A stretch of 47,500 nucleotides of DNA from Pseudolabrys sp. (GCA_026125895.1 JAHCKG010000010.1:1-47500), one strand, 5' to 3'; counted from the stretch's first letter, positions 15,577 through 25,120 are shown. Numbers and translations: made by a program. Notes: generated from the sequence alone by a model not told the origin.

Positions 15577-16152
15577 ATGCTCGAACTCGATCCCAAGACC
15601 ACCGCGCTCATTCTCATCGACTTGCAGAAGGGCATCCTGGCCCGGCCGCTGTCACCCTATTCGGCCGATCAGGTCGTCTCAACCGCGGCCCGGCTCGGCC
15701 GCGCGGTCAGCGATGCCGGCGGTCTCGTCGTGCTGGTCAATGTCGATTTCGGCGCCGACCTGTCGGCCGCGCCGCGCGGCCTGACCGATACGCCGCTCGC
15801 CGTGCCGCCCGGCGGCCTGCCGCCGGACTGGGCCGAGATCGTCGGCGAGGTCGCGCACCTACCGCACCTCTCGATCACCAAGCGCACGTGGAGCGCGTTC
15901 TTCGGCACCGAGCTCGACCTGCAACTGCGCCGCCGCGGCATCGACACCATCATCGTCGGCGGCGTCGCCACCAATTTCGGCGGCGAGCAGACCGCGCGCG
16001 ACGGCTGGCATCTCAACTACAACGTCGTCGTCGCCGAAGACGCTTCCACCAGCATGGGCGAGGGCCTGCACGCCTTCGCCATCGAGAAGGTGCTGCCGCG
16101 CGTCGCGCGCGTGCGCAAGGCCGACGAGATCATCGCCGCGCTGAAGCGCTGA
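15577..16152 (+). CDS. Isochorismatase-family hydrolase lacking the usual cysteine
   Basis: 191 residues. The fold is that of isochorismatase and nicotinamidase-like hydrolases: TTALILIDLQKGIL with the catalytic Asp, SITKRTWSAFFGTELD with the catalytic Lys, and TIIVGGVATNFGGEQTARDG. In nicotinamidases and most amidohydrolases of the family, the position after ATN-x carries the nucleophilic Cys; here it is Gly, as in true isochorismatases. So it is not expected to act as a classical amidase. The substrate is unknown and no siderophore genes are nearby. The ATG at 15577 is chosen because the upstream frame is proline-rich with no domain. Confidence 0.82.
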   Translation: MLELDPKTTALILIDLQKGILARPLSPYSADQVVSTAARLGRAVSDAGGLVVLVNVDFGADLSAAPRGLTDTPLAVPPGGLPPDWAEIVGEVAHLPHLSITKRTWSAFFGTELDLQLRRRGIDTIIVGGVATNFGGEQTARDGWHLNYNVVVAEDASTSMGEGLHAFAIEKVLPRVARVRKADEIIAALKR

Positions 16153-16160
16153 GAGCACAA

Positions 16161-16190
16161 GAAAAAGGCCGCCGGTTTGAGCCGGCGGCC
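16161..16190 (-). terminator. Rho-independent terminator of the fhs gene
   Basis: GGCCGCCGG (16167-16175) and CCGGCGGCC (16182-16190) form a perfect 9-base-pair stem. Read leftward it is followed by TTTTTC, so it ends transcription of the minus-strand oxalate/C1 cluster 27 bases past the fhs stop. Read rightward there is no T run. Confidence 0.88.
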
Positions 16191-16216
16191 TCAAGTCGTC
16201 GCACAATGAACGGCTG

Positions 16217-17911
16217 TTAGAACAGGCCGACGATCTTGCCGTCCTTGACGTCGATGGCGTCGGCCGACGGCGTCTTCGGCAGGCCCGGCATGGTCATGAT
16301 CTCACCGCAGATGGCGACGATGAACTCGGCCCCGGCGGAGAGACGCACCTCGCGCACCGGGATCGAGAAGCCGGTCGGCGCGCCCTTGGCGTCGGGGTTG
16401 GTCGAGAACGAGTACTGCGTCTTGGCGATGCACACCGGCAGCTTGCCGAAGCCCATCTCTTCCCAGGTCTTGAGCTGGTCCTTGACCGACTTGTCGGCGG
16501 TCGCGTCGTCGGCGCGGTACAGCTCTTTGGCGATGGTGCGCACCTTATCGAACAGCGGCATGTCGTCGGGGTACAGGAACTTGAGGTTGGCCTTGCCCTC
16601 GTCGCAGATCTTGACCACGGCCTTGGCGACATCGGCCGCGCCCTCGCCGCCCATGGCCCAGTGATCGGCCATCAGCGCCTCGACGCCGAGCGCCTTGCAC
16701 TTCTCCTTGACCAGCGCGACTTCGGCGTCGGTGTCGGCCGAGAAGCGGTTGATCGACACCACGGCCTGAAGGCCGAACTTCTTCACGTTCTCGATGTGGC
16801 GCTGCAAATTGGCCATGCCGGCCTCGAGCGCCTTGAGGTCTTCCTTCTTGAGGTCCTCTTTCTTGACGCCGCCATGCATCTTCAGCGCCCGGATGGTGGC
16901 GACCAGCACCACGCAGTCCGGCTTGAGGCCGGCCTTGCGGCACTTGATGTCGAGGAACTTCTCCATGCCGAGATCGGCGCCGAAGCCGGCTTCCGTCACC
17001 ACATAGTCGGCGAGCTTGAGCGCGGTGGTGGTGGCGACCACCGAGTTGCAGCCATGGGCGATGTTGGCGAAGGGGCCGCCATGGATGAAGGCCGGCGTGC
17101 CTTCCAGCGTCTGCACCAGGTTCGGCGCGATCGCCTCCTTGAGCAGCGCCGTCATGGCGCCGTGCGCGTTGAGGTCCTTGGCGCGGATCGGCTTACGCTC
17201 GCGCGTATAGGCGACGATGATGTTGCCGAGGCGCTCCTTGAGGTCGTCGAGGTTCTTGGCGAGACAGAAGATCGCCATGACTTCCGAGGCCACCGTGATG
17301 TCGAAGCCGGCTTCGCGCGGATAGCCGTTGGCGACGCCGCCGAGCGAGCAGACGATCTCGCGCAGCGCGCGGTCGTTCATGTCGAGGACGCGGCGCCAGG
17401 TGACGCGGCGCGAGTCGATGCCGAGCGCGTTGCCCCAGTAGATGTGGTTGTCGATCAGCGCCGAGAGCAGGTTGTGCGCCGAGGTGATGGCGTGGAAGTC
17501 CCCGGTGAAGTGGAGGTTGATATCCTCCATCGGGATCACCTGGGCATAGCCGCCGCCGGCGGCGCCGCCCTTCATGCCGAAGGACGGCCCGAGCGAGGGC
17601 TCGCGCAGCGCGCACATCGCCTTCTTGCCGATGAAGTTGAGCGCGTCGGTGAGGCCGACCGTGGTCGTGGTCTTGCCCTCGCCCGCCGGTGTCGGCGAGA
17701 TCGCGGTGACCAGGATCAGCTTGCCGTTCGGCTTTCCTTGCAGCGAGTTGACGTAGTCCATCGACACCTTGGCCTTGTAGTAGCCATAGGGTTCGAGGTT
17801 CTCGGCGGCGACGCCGAGCTTGTCCTTGGCGACGTCAAGGATGCGCCGCTTGGTGGCGGACTGGGAGATTTCGATATCGGATTTCGGGGACTGATGCTGC
17901 GAGGCGGGCAT
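16217..17911 (-). CDS. fhs: Formate-tetrahydrofolate ligase
   Basis: 564 residues, the normal length. It couples formate to tetrahydrofolate with ATP, giving 10-formyl-THF for C1 metabolism. The ATP loop TPAGEGKTT is at 74-82. Other family segments are [47 protein letters not shown] and [14 protein letters not shown], and the end is [19 protein letters not shown]. It is the last gene of the minus-strand oxalate cluster, followed by its own terminator. The gap before it (134 bases) holds a palindromic repeat, so partial uncoupling from upstream genes is possible. In context it would capture the formate released from formyl-CoA. Confidence 0.96.
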   Translation of the reverse strand: MPASQHQSPKSDIEISQSATKRRILDVAKDKLGVAAENLEPYGYYKAKVSMDYVNSLQGKPNGKLILVTAISPTPAGEGKTTTTVGLTDALNFIGKKAMCALREPSLGPSFGMKGGAAGGGYAQVIPMEDINLHFTGDFHAITSAHNLLSALIDNHIYWGNALGIDSRRVTWRRVLDMNDRALREIVCSLGGVANGYPREAGFDITVASEVMAIFCLAKNLDDLKERLGNIIVAYTRERKPIRAKDLNAHGAMTALLKEAIAPNLVQTLEGTPAFIHGGPFANIAHGCNSVVATTTALKLADYVVTEAGFGADLGMEKFLDIKCRKAGLKPDCVVLVATIRALKMHGGVKKEDLKKEDLKALEAGMANLQRHIENVKKFGLQAVVSINRFSADTDAEVALVKEKCKALGVEALMADHWAMGGEGAADVAKAVVKICDEGKANLKFLYPDDMPLFDKVRTIAKELYRADDATADKSVKDQLKTWEEMGFGKLPVCIAKTQYSFSTNPDAKGAPTGFSIPVREVRLSAGAEFIVAICGEIMTMPGLPKTPSADAIDVKDGKIVGLF

Positions 17912-17957
17912 GGTGCGTTTCCGTTCGTAACGTGGTGAGCCGGCTATTTTCTTTCTT

Positions 17958-18041
17958 CGTCATGGCCGGGCTTGTCCCGGCCATCCACGTCTTGCCTAGA
18001 AGAAGGCGTGGATGCCCGGCATAAAGCCGGGCATGACGCGG
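17958..18041. repeat. Palindromic intergenic repeat, family C
   Basis: Two facing hairpins: ATGGCCGGGC-ttgt-CCCGGCCAT, and TGCCCGGC-ataaa-GCCGGGCA further right. CGTCATG at the left is inverted as CATGACG at the right, and CCACG/CGTGG pairs inside. It fills the gap between the formyltransferase-like gene and fhs. Confidence 0.8.
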
Positions 18042-18045
18042 AGAT

Positions 18046-18975
18046 TTATGTGAATCGCGCCTTGGGCTGAATCCCAGCGCCCTTCGCCCATTCGCCCGCG
18101 CTCATCTTCTTAGCCCCGTCGGGCTGCACGCGGGTGATGTTGAAGCGGCCGTCGGCGCAGACCACGGTGATGCTGTTGTCGTCGCTGGCGACGATCTCGC
18201 CGAGCTTGCCGCCGATGCCTTTCGGATCGCGCGCCGGCAGCGGCTTGGCGTCGAAGATCTTGACGGTGGCGCCGTTCAGCGTCGTCCAGGCGCCCGGAGC
18301 CGGGTTGCAACCGCGGATCAGGCGGTCGATCTGCTCCCACGGCTTGCCCCAGTCGATCTTGGCATTGTCGGCGCGGCACAGGCCTTCATAGGTGGCCTTC
18401 GATTCGTCCTGCTTGATCTTCGGCGCCTTGCCGGCTTTCACGAGATCGACGCCCTCGAGCATCGCATCGACGCCCATCGGAAACAGACGATCGAAATAGA
18501 CGGTGCCGAGCGTGTCGGTTTCGGAGATCGGCGTCTTCTTCTGGATCAGGATGTCGCCGGTATCGAGGCCGTTGTCCGGCCAGAAGATTGACAGGCCGGT
18601 TTCCTTCTCGCCCTTGATGATCGGCCAGTTGATGGCGGAGGCGCCACGATAGGCCGGCAGCAGCGACGGGTGATACTGGATCGAACCGTGCGTCGGGATG
18701 TTGAGGAAGTCTTCCGGCACGAAGAGCGTGACGAAGGCCATGACCTGCAGGTCGGGCTTGAGCGCCTTGAACTCCTCCCAGACCTTCGGGTCCTTGTAGG
18801 ACGCCGGCTGGTGCACCGGCAACCCGGCGGCCAGCGCCGCTTCCTTGAGCGGATCGGCCTTGGCGCCTTCCTTCTCCGGCGCGACATAGACGGCGATGAC
18901 GTTGTCGCCGCGCTTGAGCAGCGCTTCGAGCACCGCCTTGCCGAAGGCCTGCTGGCCGTGGACTACGATACGCAT
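18046..18975 (-). CDS. Formyltransferase-family enzyme resembling the 10-formyl-THF dehydrogenase hydrolase domain
   Basis: 309 residues. The N-terminal formyltransferase domain has SIQYHPSLLPAYRGASAINW and GLSIFWPDNGLDTGD. H102 and D138 keep the 36-residue spacing of the catalytic His and Asp of mammalian 10-formyl-THF dehydrogenase (H106, D142). The C-terminal domain (about 205-305) resembles the methionyl-tRNA formyltransferase C-domain (RLIRGCNPAPGAWTTLNG). There is no aldehyde dehydrogenase part. Similarity to the dehydrogenase's hydrolase domain is much closer than I would expect for Fmt, so a role with free 10-formyl-THF or another formyl donor is likelier than tRNA formylation. It lies between frc and fhs. 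Strong GGAGG site at the start. Confidence 0.82.
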   Translation of the reverse strand: MRIVVHGQQAFGKAVLEALLKRGDNVIAVYVAPEKEGAKADPLKEAALAAGLPVHQPASYKDPKVWEEFKALKPDLQVMAFVTLFVPEDFLNIPTHGSIQYHPSLLPAYRGASAINWPIIKGEKETGLSIFWPDNGLDTGDILIQKKTPISETDTLGTVYFDRLFPMGVDAMLEGVDLVKAGKAPKIKQDESKATYEGLCRADNAKIDWGKPWEQIDRLIRGCNPAPGAWTTLNGATVKIFDAKPLPARDPKGIGGKLGEIVASDDNSITVVCADGRFNITRVQPDGAKKMSAGEWAKGAGIQPKARFT

Positions 18976-19003
18976 TCAATAGCCTCCTAGAACTTCGCCA
19001 CTT

Positions 19004-19122
19004 GTCCCGGGCGCAGCGCAGCACGAAGTAATGCGCTGCAGAACCGGGACCTTCGCAAACTCTACGTCCGTAACGGTCCCGGATCTGCGGTGCGTCACTG
19101 CGTGCCGCACCGCGTCCGAGAC
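19004..19122. repeat. Palindromic intergenic repeat, family D, copy 1
   Basis: GTCCCGG (19004-19010) with GCGCAGCGCAGC, inverted as GCGCTGCAGAACCGGGAC (ends 19050), then a second part with a hairpin TGCGGTGCG / CGTGCCGCA. The copy at 20624-20726 shares the left half closely. It occupies the gap between frc and the formyltransferase gene. Confidence 0.75.
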
Positions 19123-19126
19123 AAGA

Positions 19127-20599
19127 TTACGCCGCCTTTTCCTTCTTCTCCGGCGCGCTCAGGGCGCCGGAGTTCTTGATGTCCGCGATCTCGGCCGCCT
19201 TGAAGCCGAGCACGTCGGCGAGGATCTCGTCGGTGTGCTCGCCAAGCAGCGGCGAACGCTTCACTTCCGACACCGAGTCCGACAGCTTGATCGGGTTGCC
19301 GACGCTCAGATACTTGCCGCGCACGGGGTGATCGACCTCGACCACGGTGCCGGTCTTGCGCAGCGACTGATCCTCGGCCAGTTCCTTCATCGACAGGATC
19401 GGGCCGCACGGGATGTCGAACTTGTTGAGGATGTCCATGGCCTCGAACTTGGTCTTGGTCATGGTCCATTCTTCGATGCGCGCGAAGATCTGGTTGAGCT
19501 TGGGCAGGCGCGCCTTCGGCGTGGCGAACTCCGGATCGGTCTTCCAGGTCGGCTCGCCGATGACGTCGCAGATCTCGCCCCAGACCGGCGCTTGCGTGAT
19601 GAAGTAGATGTAGGCGTTCGGATCCTCCGGCGCGCCCTTGCACTTGAGGATGCGGCCCGGCTGGCCGCCGCCGGAATCGTTGCCGGCGCGCGGCGTCGCG
19701 TCGCCGAACGGAATGCCCTCGCCGTACTGCGAATATTCGGTGAGCGGGCCGTGCGCGAGGCGCTGCTGGTCGCGCAGCTTGACGCGCGCGAGGTTGAGCA
19801 CGCCGTCCTGCATGGCGCAGAGCACGCGCTGGCCGCGTCCGGTGCGCGTGCGCTGGAACAGCGCGGTGACGATGCCGAGCGCCAGATGCAGGCCGGTGCC
19901 CGAGTCGCCGATCTGCGCGCCGGTCACGAGCGGCGGGCCGTCGCGGAAGCCGGTGGTCGAGGCCGAGCCGCCGGTGCACTGCGCGACGTTCTCGTACACC
20001 TTGCAGTCCTCGTAGGGTCCGGGGCCGAAGCCCTTGACCGAAGCGACGATCATGCGCGGGTTGAGCTTGTGGATGTGCTCCCAGGTCAGGCCCATGCGAT
20101 CGAGCGCGCCGGGCGCGAAGTTCTCGACCAGCACGTCGCACTTCCTGATCAGTTCATCGAGCACGCGCTTGCCCTGCGGATGCTTGGAGTCGATCGTGAT
20201 CGAGCGCTTGTTGTGGTTGAGCATGGTGAAGTAGAGCGAGTCCGCGCCCTTCACGTCGACGAGCTGGCCGCGCGTGATGTCGCCGACACCCGGGCGCTCG
20301 ACCTTGATGACGTCGGCGCCGAACCAGGCCAGCAGCTGCGTGCAGGTCGGACCCGACTGCACATGCGTGAAGTCGAGGATGCGCACGCCCTGCAGCGCCT
20401 TGCCGTCCATGCCGAAGGGCTTCGACGAGGGCTTGGGATAGGCGCCGTTGCCGTTGGCCTTCTTGGCGGCGGGTTTGGCGGCAGGTTTGGCGCTCGCCTT
20501 CTTCGCGGCCGGCCGGGCGGCAGCTTTCGCGGCCTTGCGGACAGGCTTTTTCGCCGCCGGCTTGGATTTGGCTTTCGCCTTCTGCTTCTTCTTGGCCAT
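19127..20599 (-). CDS. frc: Formyl-CoA:oxalate CoA-transferase with Lys/Ala-rich N-terminal tail
   Basis: 490 residues. A class III CoA-transferase moving CoA from formyl-CoA to oxalate. The catalytic domain begins near residue 64 ([18 protein letters not shown]) and runs to the C-terminus at normal length. [25 protein letters not shown] and AQIGDSGTG are family segments. Asp232 corresponds to the catalytic Asp169 of the Oxalobacter enzyme, and the 63-residue shift equals the tail length. The tail repeats AKPAAKK-like units, as in histone H1-like proteins. The start at 20599 has GGAGG seven bases upstream; an ATG 15 bases earlier is less likely, and there is no ribosome site at the core ATG (20410). 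Between oxc and the formyltransferase gene. Confidence 0.93.
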   Translation of the reverse strand: MAKKKQKAKAKSKPAAKKPVRKAAKAAARPAAKKASAKPAAKPAAKKANGNGAYPKPSSKPFGMDGKALQGVRILDFTHVQSGPTCTQLLAWFGADVIKVERPGVGDITRGQLVDVKGADSLYFTMLNHNKRSITIDSKHPQGKRVLDELIRKCDVLVENFAPGALDRMGLTWEHIHKLNPRMIVASVKGFGPGPYEDCKVYENVAQCTGGSASTTGFRDGPPLVTGAQIGDSGTGLHLALGIVTALFQRTRTGRGQRVLCAMQDGVLNLARVKLRDQQRLAHGPLTEYSQYGEGIPFGDATPRAGNDSGGGQPGRILKCKGAPEDPNAYIYFITQAPVWGEICDVIGEPTWKTDPEFATPKARLPKLNQIFARIEEWTMTKTKFEAMDILNKFDIPCGPILSMKELAEDQSLRKTGTVVEVDHPVRGKYLSVGNPIKLSDSVSEVKRSPLLGEHTDEILADVLGFKAAEIADIKNSGALSAPEKKEKAA

Positions 20600-20623
20600 C
20601 TCGTGGTCCTCCATTTCCTTTTC

Positions 20624-20726
20624 GTGTCCCGGGCGCTGCGCAGCGCGTTAGCGGTGCGCTGCAGAACCGGGGCCGTTTCAAACTGGGGCGATCCCGAATC
20701 GCGGCTGCGCCGTGCCCGGGATGACG
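20624..20726. repeat. Palindromic intergenic repeat, family D, copy 2
   Basis: GTGTCCCGGGCGCTGCGCAG, then GTGCGCTGCAGAACCGGGGC and a right part ending GTGCCCGGGATGACG. It matches the copy at 19004-19122 most clearly in the left half. It fills the gap between oxc and frc; short gene gaps here are repeatedly occupied by such elements. Confidence 0.75.
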
Positions 20727-20733
20727 CTTCGCG

Positions 20734-22461
20734 TCACTTCTTCTTCAACTGGCTCTGCGGGTTGAGATTGCCGATGCGGCCGGACTCGCTGCCGGCGCCC
20801 GGATCGAGCACGGCGTTGATGAGGGTCGGCTTGCCGGAATCCATCGCCGCGTTGACCGCGCGCTTGAGTTCGTCGGGCGAGGTGGCATTGACGCCGACGC
20901 CGCCGAAAGCCTCGATCATCTTGTCGTAGCGCGCGCCCTTGACGAACACGGTGGTCGCCGGATCGTCGCTCGCCTTGTTGACGTCGGTGCCGCGATAGAT
21001 GCCGTCATTGTTGAAGATGACGATGCAGACCGGCAGGTTGTAGCGGCAGATGGTTTCGATCTCCATGCCGCTGAAACCGAAGGCCGAGTCGCCTTCGACG
21101 CAGAGCACCGGCTTGCCGGTTTCGACCGCCGCGGCGATGGCATAGCCCATGCCGATGCCCATGATGCCCCAGGTGCCGACGTCGATGCGCTTGCGCGGCT
21201 TGTAGACGTCGATGATGCCGCGGGCGAGATCGAGCGTGTTGGCGCCCTCGTTCACCAGCATGGCGTCCGGGCGTTCCTTGACGATGGTGCGCAGCACGCC
21301 GAGCGCGCCGTGATAGTCCATCGGCACGTTGTTGTTCATAAGGCGCGGCGCCATCTTGGCGACGTTGTCCTCGCGCTTCTTGGTGACGGCCGAAATCCAG
21401 TCAGACGGCGGCGCCGGGAATTTGTCGCCCATGCCCTTGAGCAGCGCTTCGACGCAGGAGCCGATGTCGCCGACGACCGGGGCGACGATCTCGACGTTCG
21501 AGTCCATTTCCTTCGGCTCGATGTCCACCTGGATGAACTTCTTCGGCGCTTCGCCCCAGGTCTTGCCCTTGCCGTGCGACAGGAGCCAGTTGAGCCGCGC
21601 GCCGATCAGCATGACGACGTCGGAATCCTTGAGCACCGTCGAGCGCGCCGCGCCGGCGCACTGCGGATGGGTGTCGGGCAGCAAGCCTTTGGCCATGCTC
21701 ATCGGCAGGAACGGAATGCCGCTCTTTTCCACCAGCGCCTTCACGGCGTCGTCGGCCTGCGCATAGGCCGCGCCCTTGCCGAGGATGATCAGCGGCTTCT
21801 TCGCGCCCTTGAGCACGTCGAGCGCGCGCTTGACCGCATCCGGGGCCGGAAGCTGCGCCGGGGCCGGGTCGATCACCTTGACCAGCGATTTCTTGCCCTT
21901 GGCCGCATCGATCACCTGGCCGAACAGCTTGGCCGGCAGGTCGAGATAGACGCCGCCCGGGCGGCCGGAGACCGCGGCGCGGATGGCGCGGGCGATGCCG
22001 ATGCCGATGTCCTCGGCGTGCAGCACGCGGTAGGCGGCCTTGCAGAGCGGCTTGGCGATGGCGAGCTGATCCATCTCCTCGTAATCGCCCTGCTGCAGAT
22101 CGACGATCTCGCGCTCGGACGACCCGGAGATGAGGATCATCGGGAAGCAGTTGGTGGTGGCGTGCGCCAGCGCGGTCAGGCCATTGAGGAAGCCCGGCGC
22201 CGAGACCGTGACGCAGACGCCCGGCTGCTTGGTCAGGAAGCCGGCGATCGAAGCGGCATAACCGGCGTTCTGCTCATGACGGAAGGACAGGACCCGGAGC
22301 CCCTCGGCCTGCGACATGCGCAGGAAGTCGGTGATCGGGATGCCCGGCACCGCATAGAGCGTCTTGATGCCGTTGAGCTTGAGTCCCTCGATGATCAGGT
22401 TGAAGCCGTCGGTCAGCTCCTGCTCGGTCTCGGCCGCGTTCTTCACCGCTGCTTCAGCCAT
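20734..22461 (-). CDS. oxc: Oxalyl-CoA decarboxylase
   Basis: 575 residues, close to the 568 of the Oxalobacter enzyme. The thiamine diphosphate-dependent enzyme converts oxalyl-CoA to formyl-CoA and CO2 in the cytoplasm. [11 protein letters not shown] carries the Glu (E63) that activates the cofactor. The thiamine diphosphate and Mg site is [13 protein letters not shown] (from 457) through [23 protein letters not shown] and [14 protein letters not shown] are further characteristic segments. The ATG at 22461 has GGGAG seven bases upstream. It forms the catabolic core with frc downstream; gntR lies 73 bases upstream on the same strand. Confidence 0.96.
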   Translation of the reverse strand: MAEAAVKNAAETEQELTDGFNLIIEGLKLNGIKTLYAVPGIPITDFLRMSQAEGLRVLSFRHEQNAGYAASIAGFLTKQPGVCVTVSAPGFLNGLTALAHATTNCFPMILISGSSEREIVDLQQGDYEEMDQLAIAKPLCKAAYRVLHAEDIGIGIARAIRAAVSGRPGGVYLDLPAKLFGQVIDAAKGKKSLVKVIDPAPAQLPAPDAVKRALDVLKGAKKPLIILGKGAAYAQADDAVKALVEKSGIPFLPMSMAKGLLPDTHPQCAGAARSTVLKDSDVVMLIGARLNWLLSHGKGKTWGEAPKKFIQVDIEPKEMDSNVEIVAPVVGDIGSCVEALLKGMGDKFPAPPSDWISAVTKKREDNVAKMAPRLMNNNVPMDYHGALGVLRTIVKERPDAMLVNEGANTLDLARGIIDVYKPRKRIDVGTWGIMGIGMGYAIAAAVETGKPVLCVEGDSAFGFSGMEIETICRYNLPVCIVIFNNDGIYRGTDVNKASDDPATTVFVKGARYDKMIEAFGGVGVNATSPDELKRAVNAAMDSGKPTLINAVLDPGAGSESGRIGNLNPQSQLKKK

Positions 22462-22534
22462 CGTCTACTCCCTTTCCTTTGCTCGCCAGCCGCCGCTCAC
22501 CCTGGGCGCGACGCGGGCATGTCCGTTTTTTGGT

Positions 22535-23296
22535 TCAGTCGAGATAATCGGCAAACTTGGCGACGTGATCGGCAAGGCCCAGCGCGTGGTCGCGCACGAG
22601 CTGCTCGGCGCGCTTGGTGTCGCGCGCCTCCAGAGCCTCGATGATCGCCATGTGATCCTTGATCGAACGGTCGGCGCGATCCTTTTCGCCGATGGTGGTG
22701 CGGCGGATCATGCGCATATGCGTGAACAGGTTGGCCGCCAGATCGATCAGCACGCTGTTCTTGCTGAGCCTGATGATTGTCTGGTGGAATTCGATGTTGG
22801 CGTCGGAATATTCGTCGAGATGCGCCCGCAACTCGCCGTCGATGAAGGCGGCGAACATCTCGCGCAGCCTCTCGATCTCGTCGTCGGTCGCGGAAAGGGT
22901 GATGAGGCGCGCCGCCATGCTCTCCAGCGCGGCCCAGGCGGTGATCATCTCGATCACTTCCTGCTTGGTCTTGCGCACCACATAGATGCCGCGGCGCGGC
23001 ACCGAGCGCACGAAGCCCTCGCTCTCGAGCTGCGCCATGGCCTCGCGCACCGGCGTGCGGCTGATCCCGAAGTCCTGCGCCAGCTTGCGCTCGTCGAGGC
23101 GGATCTCGTCGCGGCTGTGATAGACGTCCATCGCCACGATGGCGTTTTTGAGCGCCGCGTAGGCCTTGTGCTTGAAGCTCGGCGACTCCTCGATCGGCGC
23201 CAAATTTGGCCGCTGCGGCGCGGAAGTCACGCGAGCCGCACTGCCGGCCCGGCTCCGAGGAGAAACGTTGCGGGTACTGACGCCTTTGGTGCTCAT
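22535..23296 (-). CDS. GntR-family (FCD) transcriptional regulator of the oxalate cluster
   Basis: 253 residues. A 45-residue basic, probably disordered N-terminus precedes the winged helix-turn-helix (KHKAYAALKNAIVAMDVYHS, LAQDFGISRTPVREAMAQLE, GFVRSVPRRGIYV). The helical FCD effector domain includes HLDEYSDANIEFHQTIIRLS and, near the end, DHMAIIEALEARDTKRAEQL. It lies between tctA and oxc on the same strand, so it probably controls the cluster in response to oxalate, oxalyl-CoA or formyl-CoA. The ATG at 23296 is chosen; the frame stays open upstream to 23470 but would run through the candidate operator. Confidence 0.92.
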   Translation of the reverse strand: MSTKGVSTRNVSPRSRAGSAARVTSAPQRPNLAPIEESPSFKHKAYAALKNAIVAMDVYHSRDEIRLDERKLAQDFGISRTPVREAMAQLESEGFVRSVPRRGIYVVRKTKQEVIEMITAWAALESMAARLITLSATDDEIERLREMFAAFIDGELRAHLDEYSDANIEFHQTIIRLSKNSVLIDLAANLFTHMRMIRRTTIGEKDRADRSIKDHMAIIEALEARDTKRAEQLVRDHALGLADHVAKFADYLD

Positions 23297-23314
23297 GAGC
23301 GACTGCTTACCGTG

Positions 23315-23333
23315 CTGGTATACATAATGCCAG
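23315..23333. promoter_or_regulatory. Candidate GntR operator upstream of gntR
   Basis: CTGGTAT-ACATA-ATGCCAG is an inverted repeat of the form CTGGyAT-N5-ATrCCAG ending 19 bases before the gntR start. Its core TATACATAAT nearly matches TATACATTAT in the dyad upstream of tctC. The remaining 245 bases between gntR and tctA show nothing else. Confidence 0.55.
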
Positions 23334-23541
23334 AGGCCAATTCGGGCCGCAACCGCCTTCTGGCCGCGCTGCGTCGGCCGTCCCGCGGATCTCGCTGCCT
23401 GTGCCCAGAACGGCCGGGCGCGGCCCAAGGCGCCGACCCAGCCCGGCGCACGGCGCGAAAGCCTCGCCATCGTGCCGTCGGAGCTCTGGGATCGGGCGCC
23501 TCATGTCTCCTCCGCCGGCGCCAGCAGGCGCCCGCCCCTGG

Positions 23542-25062
23542 CTACTCCGCCGCCCGCGGCTCACCAGCGGAACCGCGCAGCCGGGTCCAGGTGTTCTGAA
23601 TGACCGGCCAGAACAGAGCGATGAGGCCGAGCAGCATGATCACCGAGACAAGGGGCGTCGACCAGAACACGTTGAATGAACCCTGCGATCCGAGCAGCGA
23701 CTGGCGGAACGATTCCTCCGCCTTGTCGCCAAGCACGATGGCAAGCACCATCGGCGCCAACGGATAGTTCGTTTTCTTCATCAGGTAGCCGGCGATGCCG
23801 AAGACCACCATCATGACGATGTCGAACGAATTGTTGTGCACCGTGTAGGCGCCGATGGCGCAGAACACGAGGATGACCGGGGCGATGACGCTGAAGGGGA
23901 TGCGCAGGATCGCGGCGAACACCGGCACGCAGGTCAGCACGATGATCAGGCCGACGATGTTGCCCATGTACATCGACGCAATCAGACCCCAGACGAAGTC
24001 CTTCTGCTCCGTGAACAGCAGCGGACCGGGCTGCAGGCCCCAGATCAGCAGGCCGCCCAGCAGCACGGCCGCGGTCGGCGAACCCGGCACGCCGAGCGAG
24101 ATCATCGGCAGCAGCGCCGAGGTGCCGGCGGCATGCGCCGCGGTTTCCGGCGCCACGACGCCTTCGATTTCGCCGGTGCCGAAGAAGCGGCCACGCTTGG
24201 AGATGCGCTTGGCGATGCCGTAGCTCATGAACGAGGCGGGCGTCGCGCCGGCCGGGCTGATGCCCATCCAGCAGCCGATCAGGCAGGACCGCAGCGACAG
24301 CATCCAGTAGCGCGGCAGTTCGGCCCAGGTCTGCAACACCACCTTCATGTTCAGCTTGGCGGTCTTGCCGCGGAACGACAGCCCCTCCTCCATGGTCAGC
24401 AGGATTTCGCCGATGCCGAACAGGCCGATGACGGCGATGAGGAAGTCGAAGCCGTTGAGCATCGACTCGAAGCCGAAGGTAAGGCGCAGCTGGCCGGTCA
24501 TCTGGTCAAGGCCGACGGCGCCGAGGCCGAATCCGAGCATCATCGAGGCGATCGTCTTGAAGGGCGGCTCCTTCGATAGACCGACGAAGCTGCAGAACGC
24601 CAGGAAATAGACCGAGAAAATCTCGGGCGGTCCGAACGACAGCGCAAAGCTCGCGACCAGCGGCGCCACCAGCGTGATCATGATGACGGCGAACAACGCG
24701 CCGACGAAGGACGAGGTGAAGGCGGCGGTGAGCGCCTCGCCGGCCTTGCCCTTCTGCGCCATGGGGTAGCCGTCGAATGTCGTGGCTACGGACCATGGCT
24801 CGCCGGGTATGTTGAATAGAATTGACGTGATGGCGCCGCCGAACAGCGCGCCCCAGTAGATACAAGACAGCATGATGATCGCCGAGGTCGGCGACATCGA
24901 AAAGGTCAGCGGCAGCAGAATGGCGATGCCGTTGGCGCCGCCGAGGCCGGGCAGCACGCCGACGATGACGCCGAGCACGATGCCGACGACCATCAGCAGC
25001 AGGTTGTACGGCTGGAGAACCACCGCGAAGCCGTGAAACAGATTGCCGATGTCTTCAAACAT
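23542..25062 (-). CDS. tctA: Tripartite tricarboxylate transporter, large membrane subunit (TctA)
   Basis: 506 residues, about 12 membrane segments, usual for TctA. It begins MFEDIGNLFHGFAVVLQPYN. The conserved GVLPGLGGANGIAILLPLTF and YWGALFGGAITSILFNIPGE segments mark the family, and a second conserved loop is TSALLPMISLGVPGSPTAAV. This is the ion-driven permease that takes substrate from the TctC binding protein. It lies 58 bases after tctB in the order tctC-tctB-tctA. Given its place upstream of gntR-oxc-frc, the substrate may be oxalate, which is an inference. Confidence 0.94.
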   Translation of the reverse strand: MFEDIGNLFHGFAVVLQPYNLLLMVVGIVLGVIVGVLPGLGGANGIAILLPLTFSMSPTSAIIMLSCIYWGALFGGAITSILFNIPGEPWSVATTFDGYPMAQKGKAGEALTAAFTSSFVGALFAVIMITLVAPLVASFALSFGPPEIFSVYFLAFCSFVGLSKEPPFKTIASMMLGFGLGAVGLDQMTGQLRLTFGFESMLNGFDFLIAVIGLFGIGEILLTMEEGLSFRGKTAKLNMKVVLQTWAELPRYWMLSLRSCLIGCWMGISPAGATPASFMSYGIAKRISKRGRFFGTGEIEGVVAPETAAHAAGTSALLPMISLGVPGSPTAAVLLGGLLIWGLQPGPLLFTEQKDFVWGLIASMYMGNIVGLIIVLTCVPVFAAILRIPFSVIAPVILVFCAIGAYTVHNNSFDIVMMVVFGIAGYLMKKTNYPLAPMVLAIVLGDKAEESFRQSLLGSQGSFNVFWSTPLVSVIMLLGLIALFWPVIQNTWTRLRGSAGEPRAAE

Positions 25063-25120
25063 GAGTGCTGTCTTTCGCCTTCACTGACAAAGTTTGTTCG
25101 GTGGCGTTTTTGGGCGCTTC

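Noticed and set aside
15577-16152. Isochorismatase-like gene considered a pseudogene because the catalytic Cys is missing
   Set aside because: Frame is intact, Asp and Lys remain, and Gly at this position is normal for the isochorismatase subgroup.
19031-20929. A 632-residue plus-strand frame opposite frc
   Set aside because: Runs through two palindromic repeats and the antisense of a fully recognisable CoA-transferase; no motif of its own.
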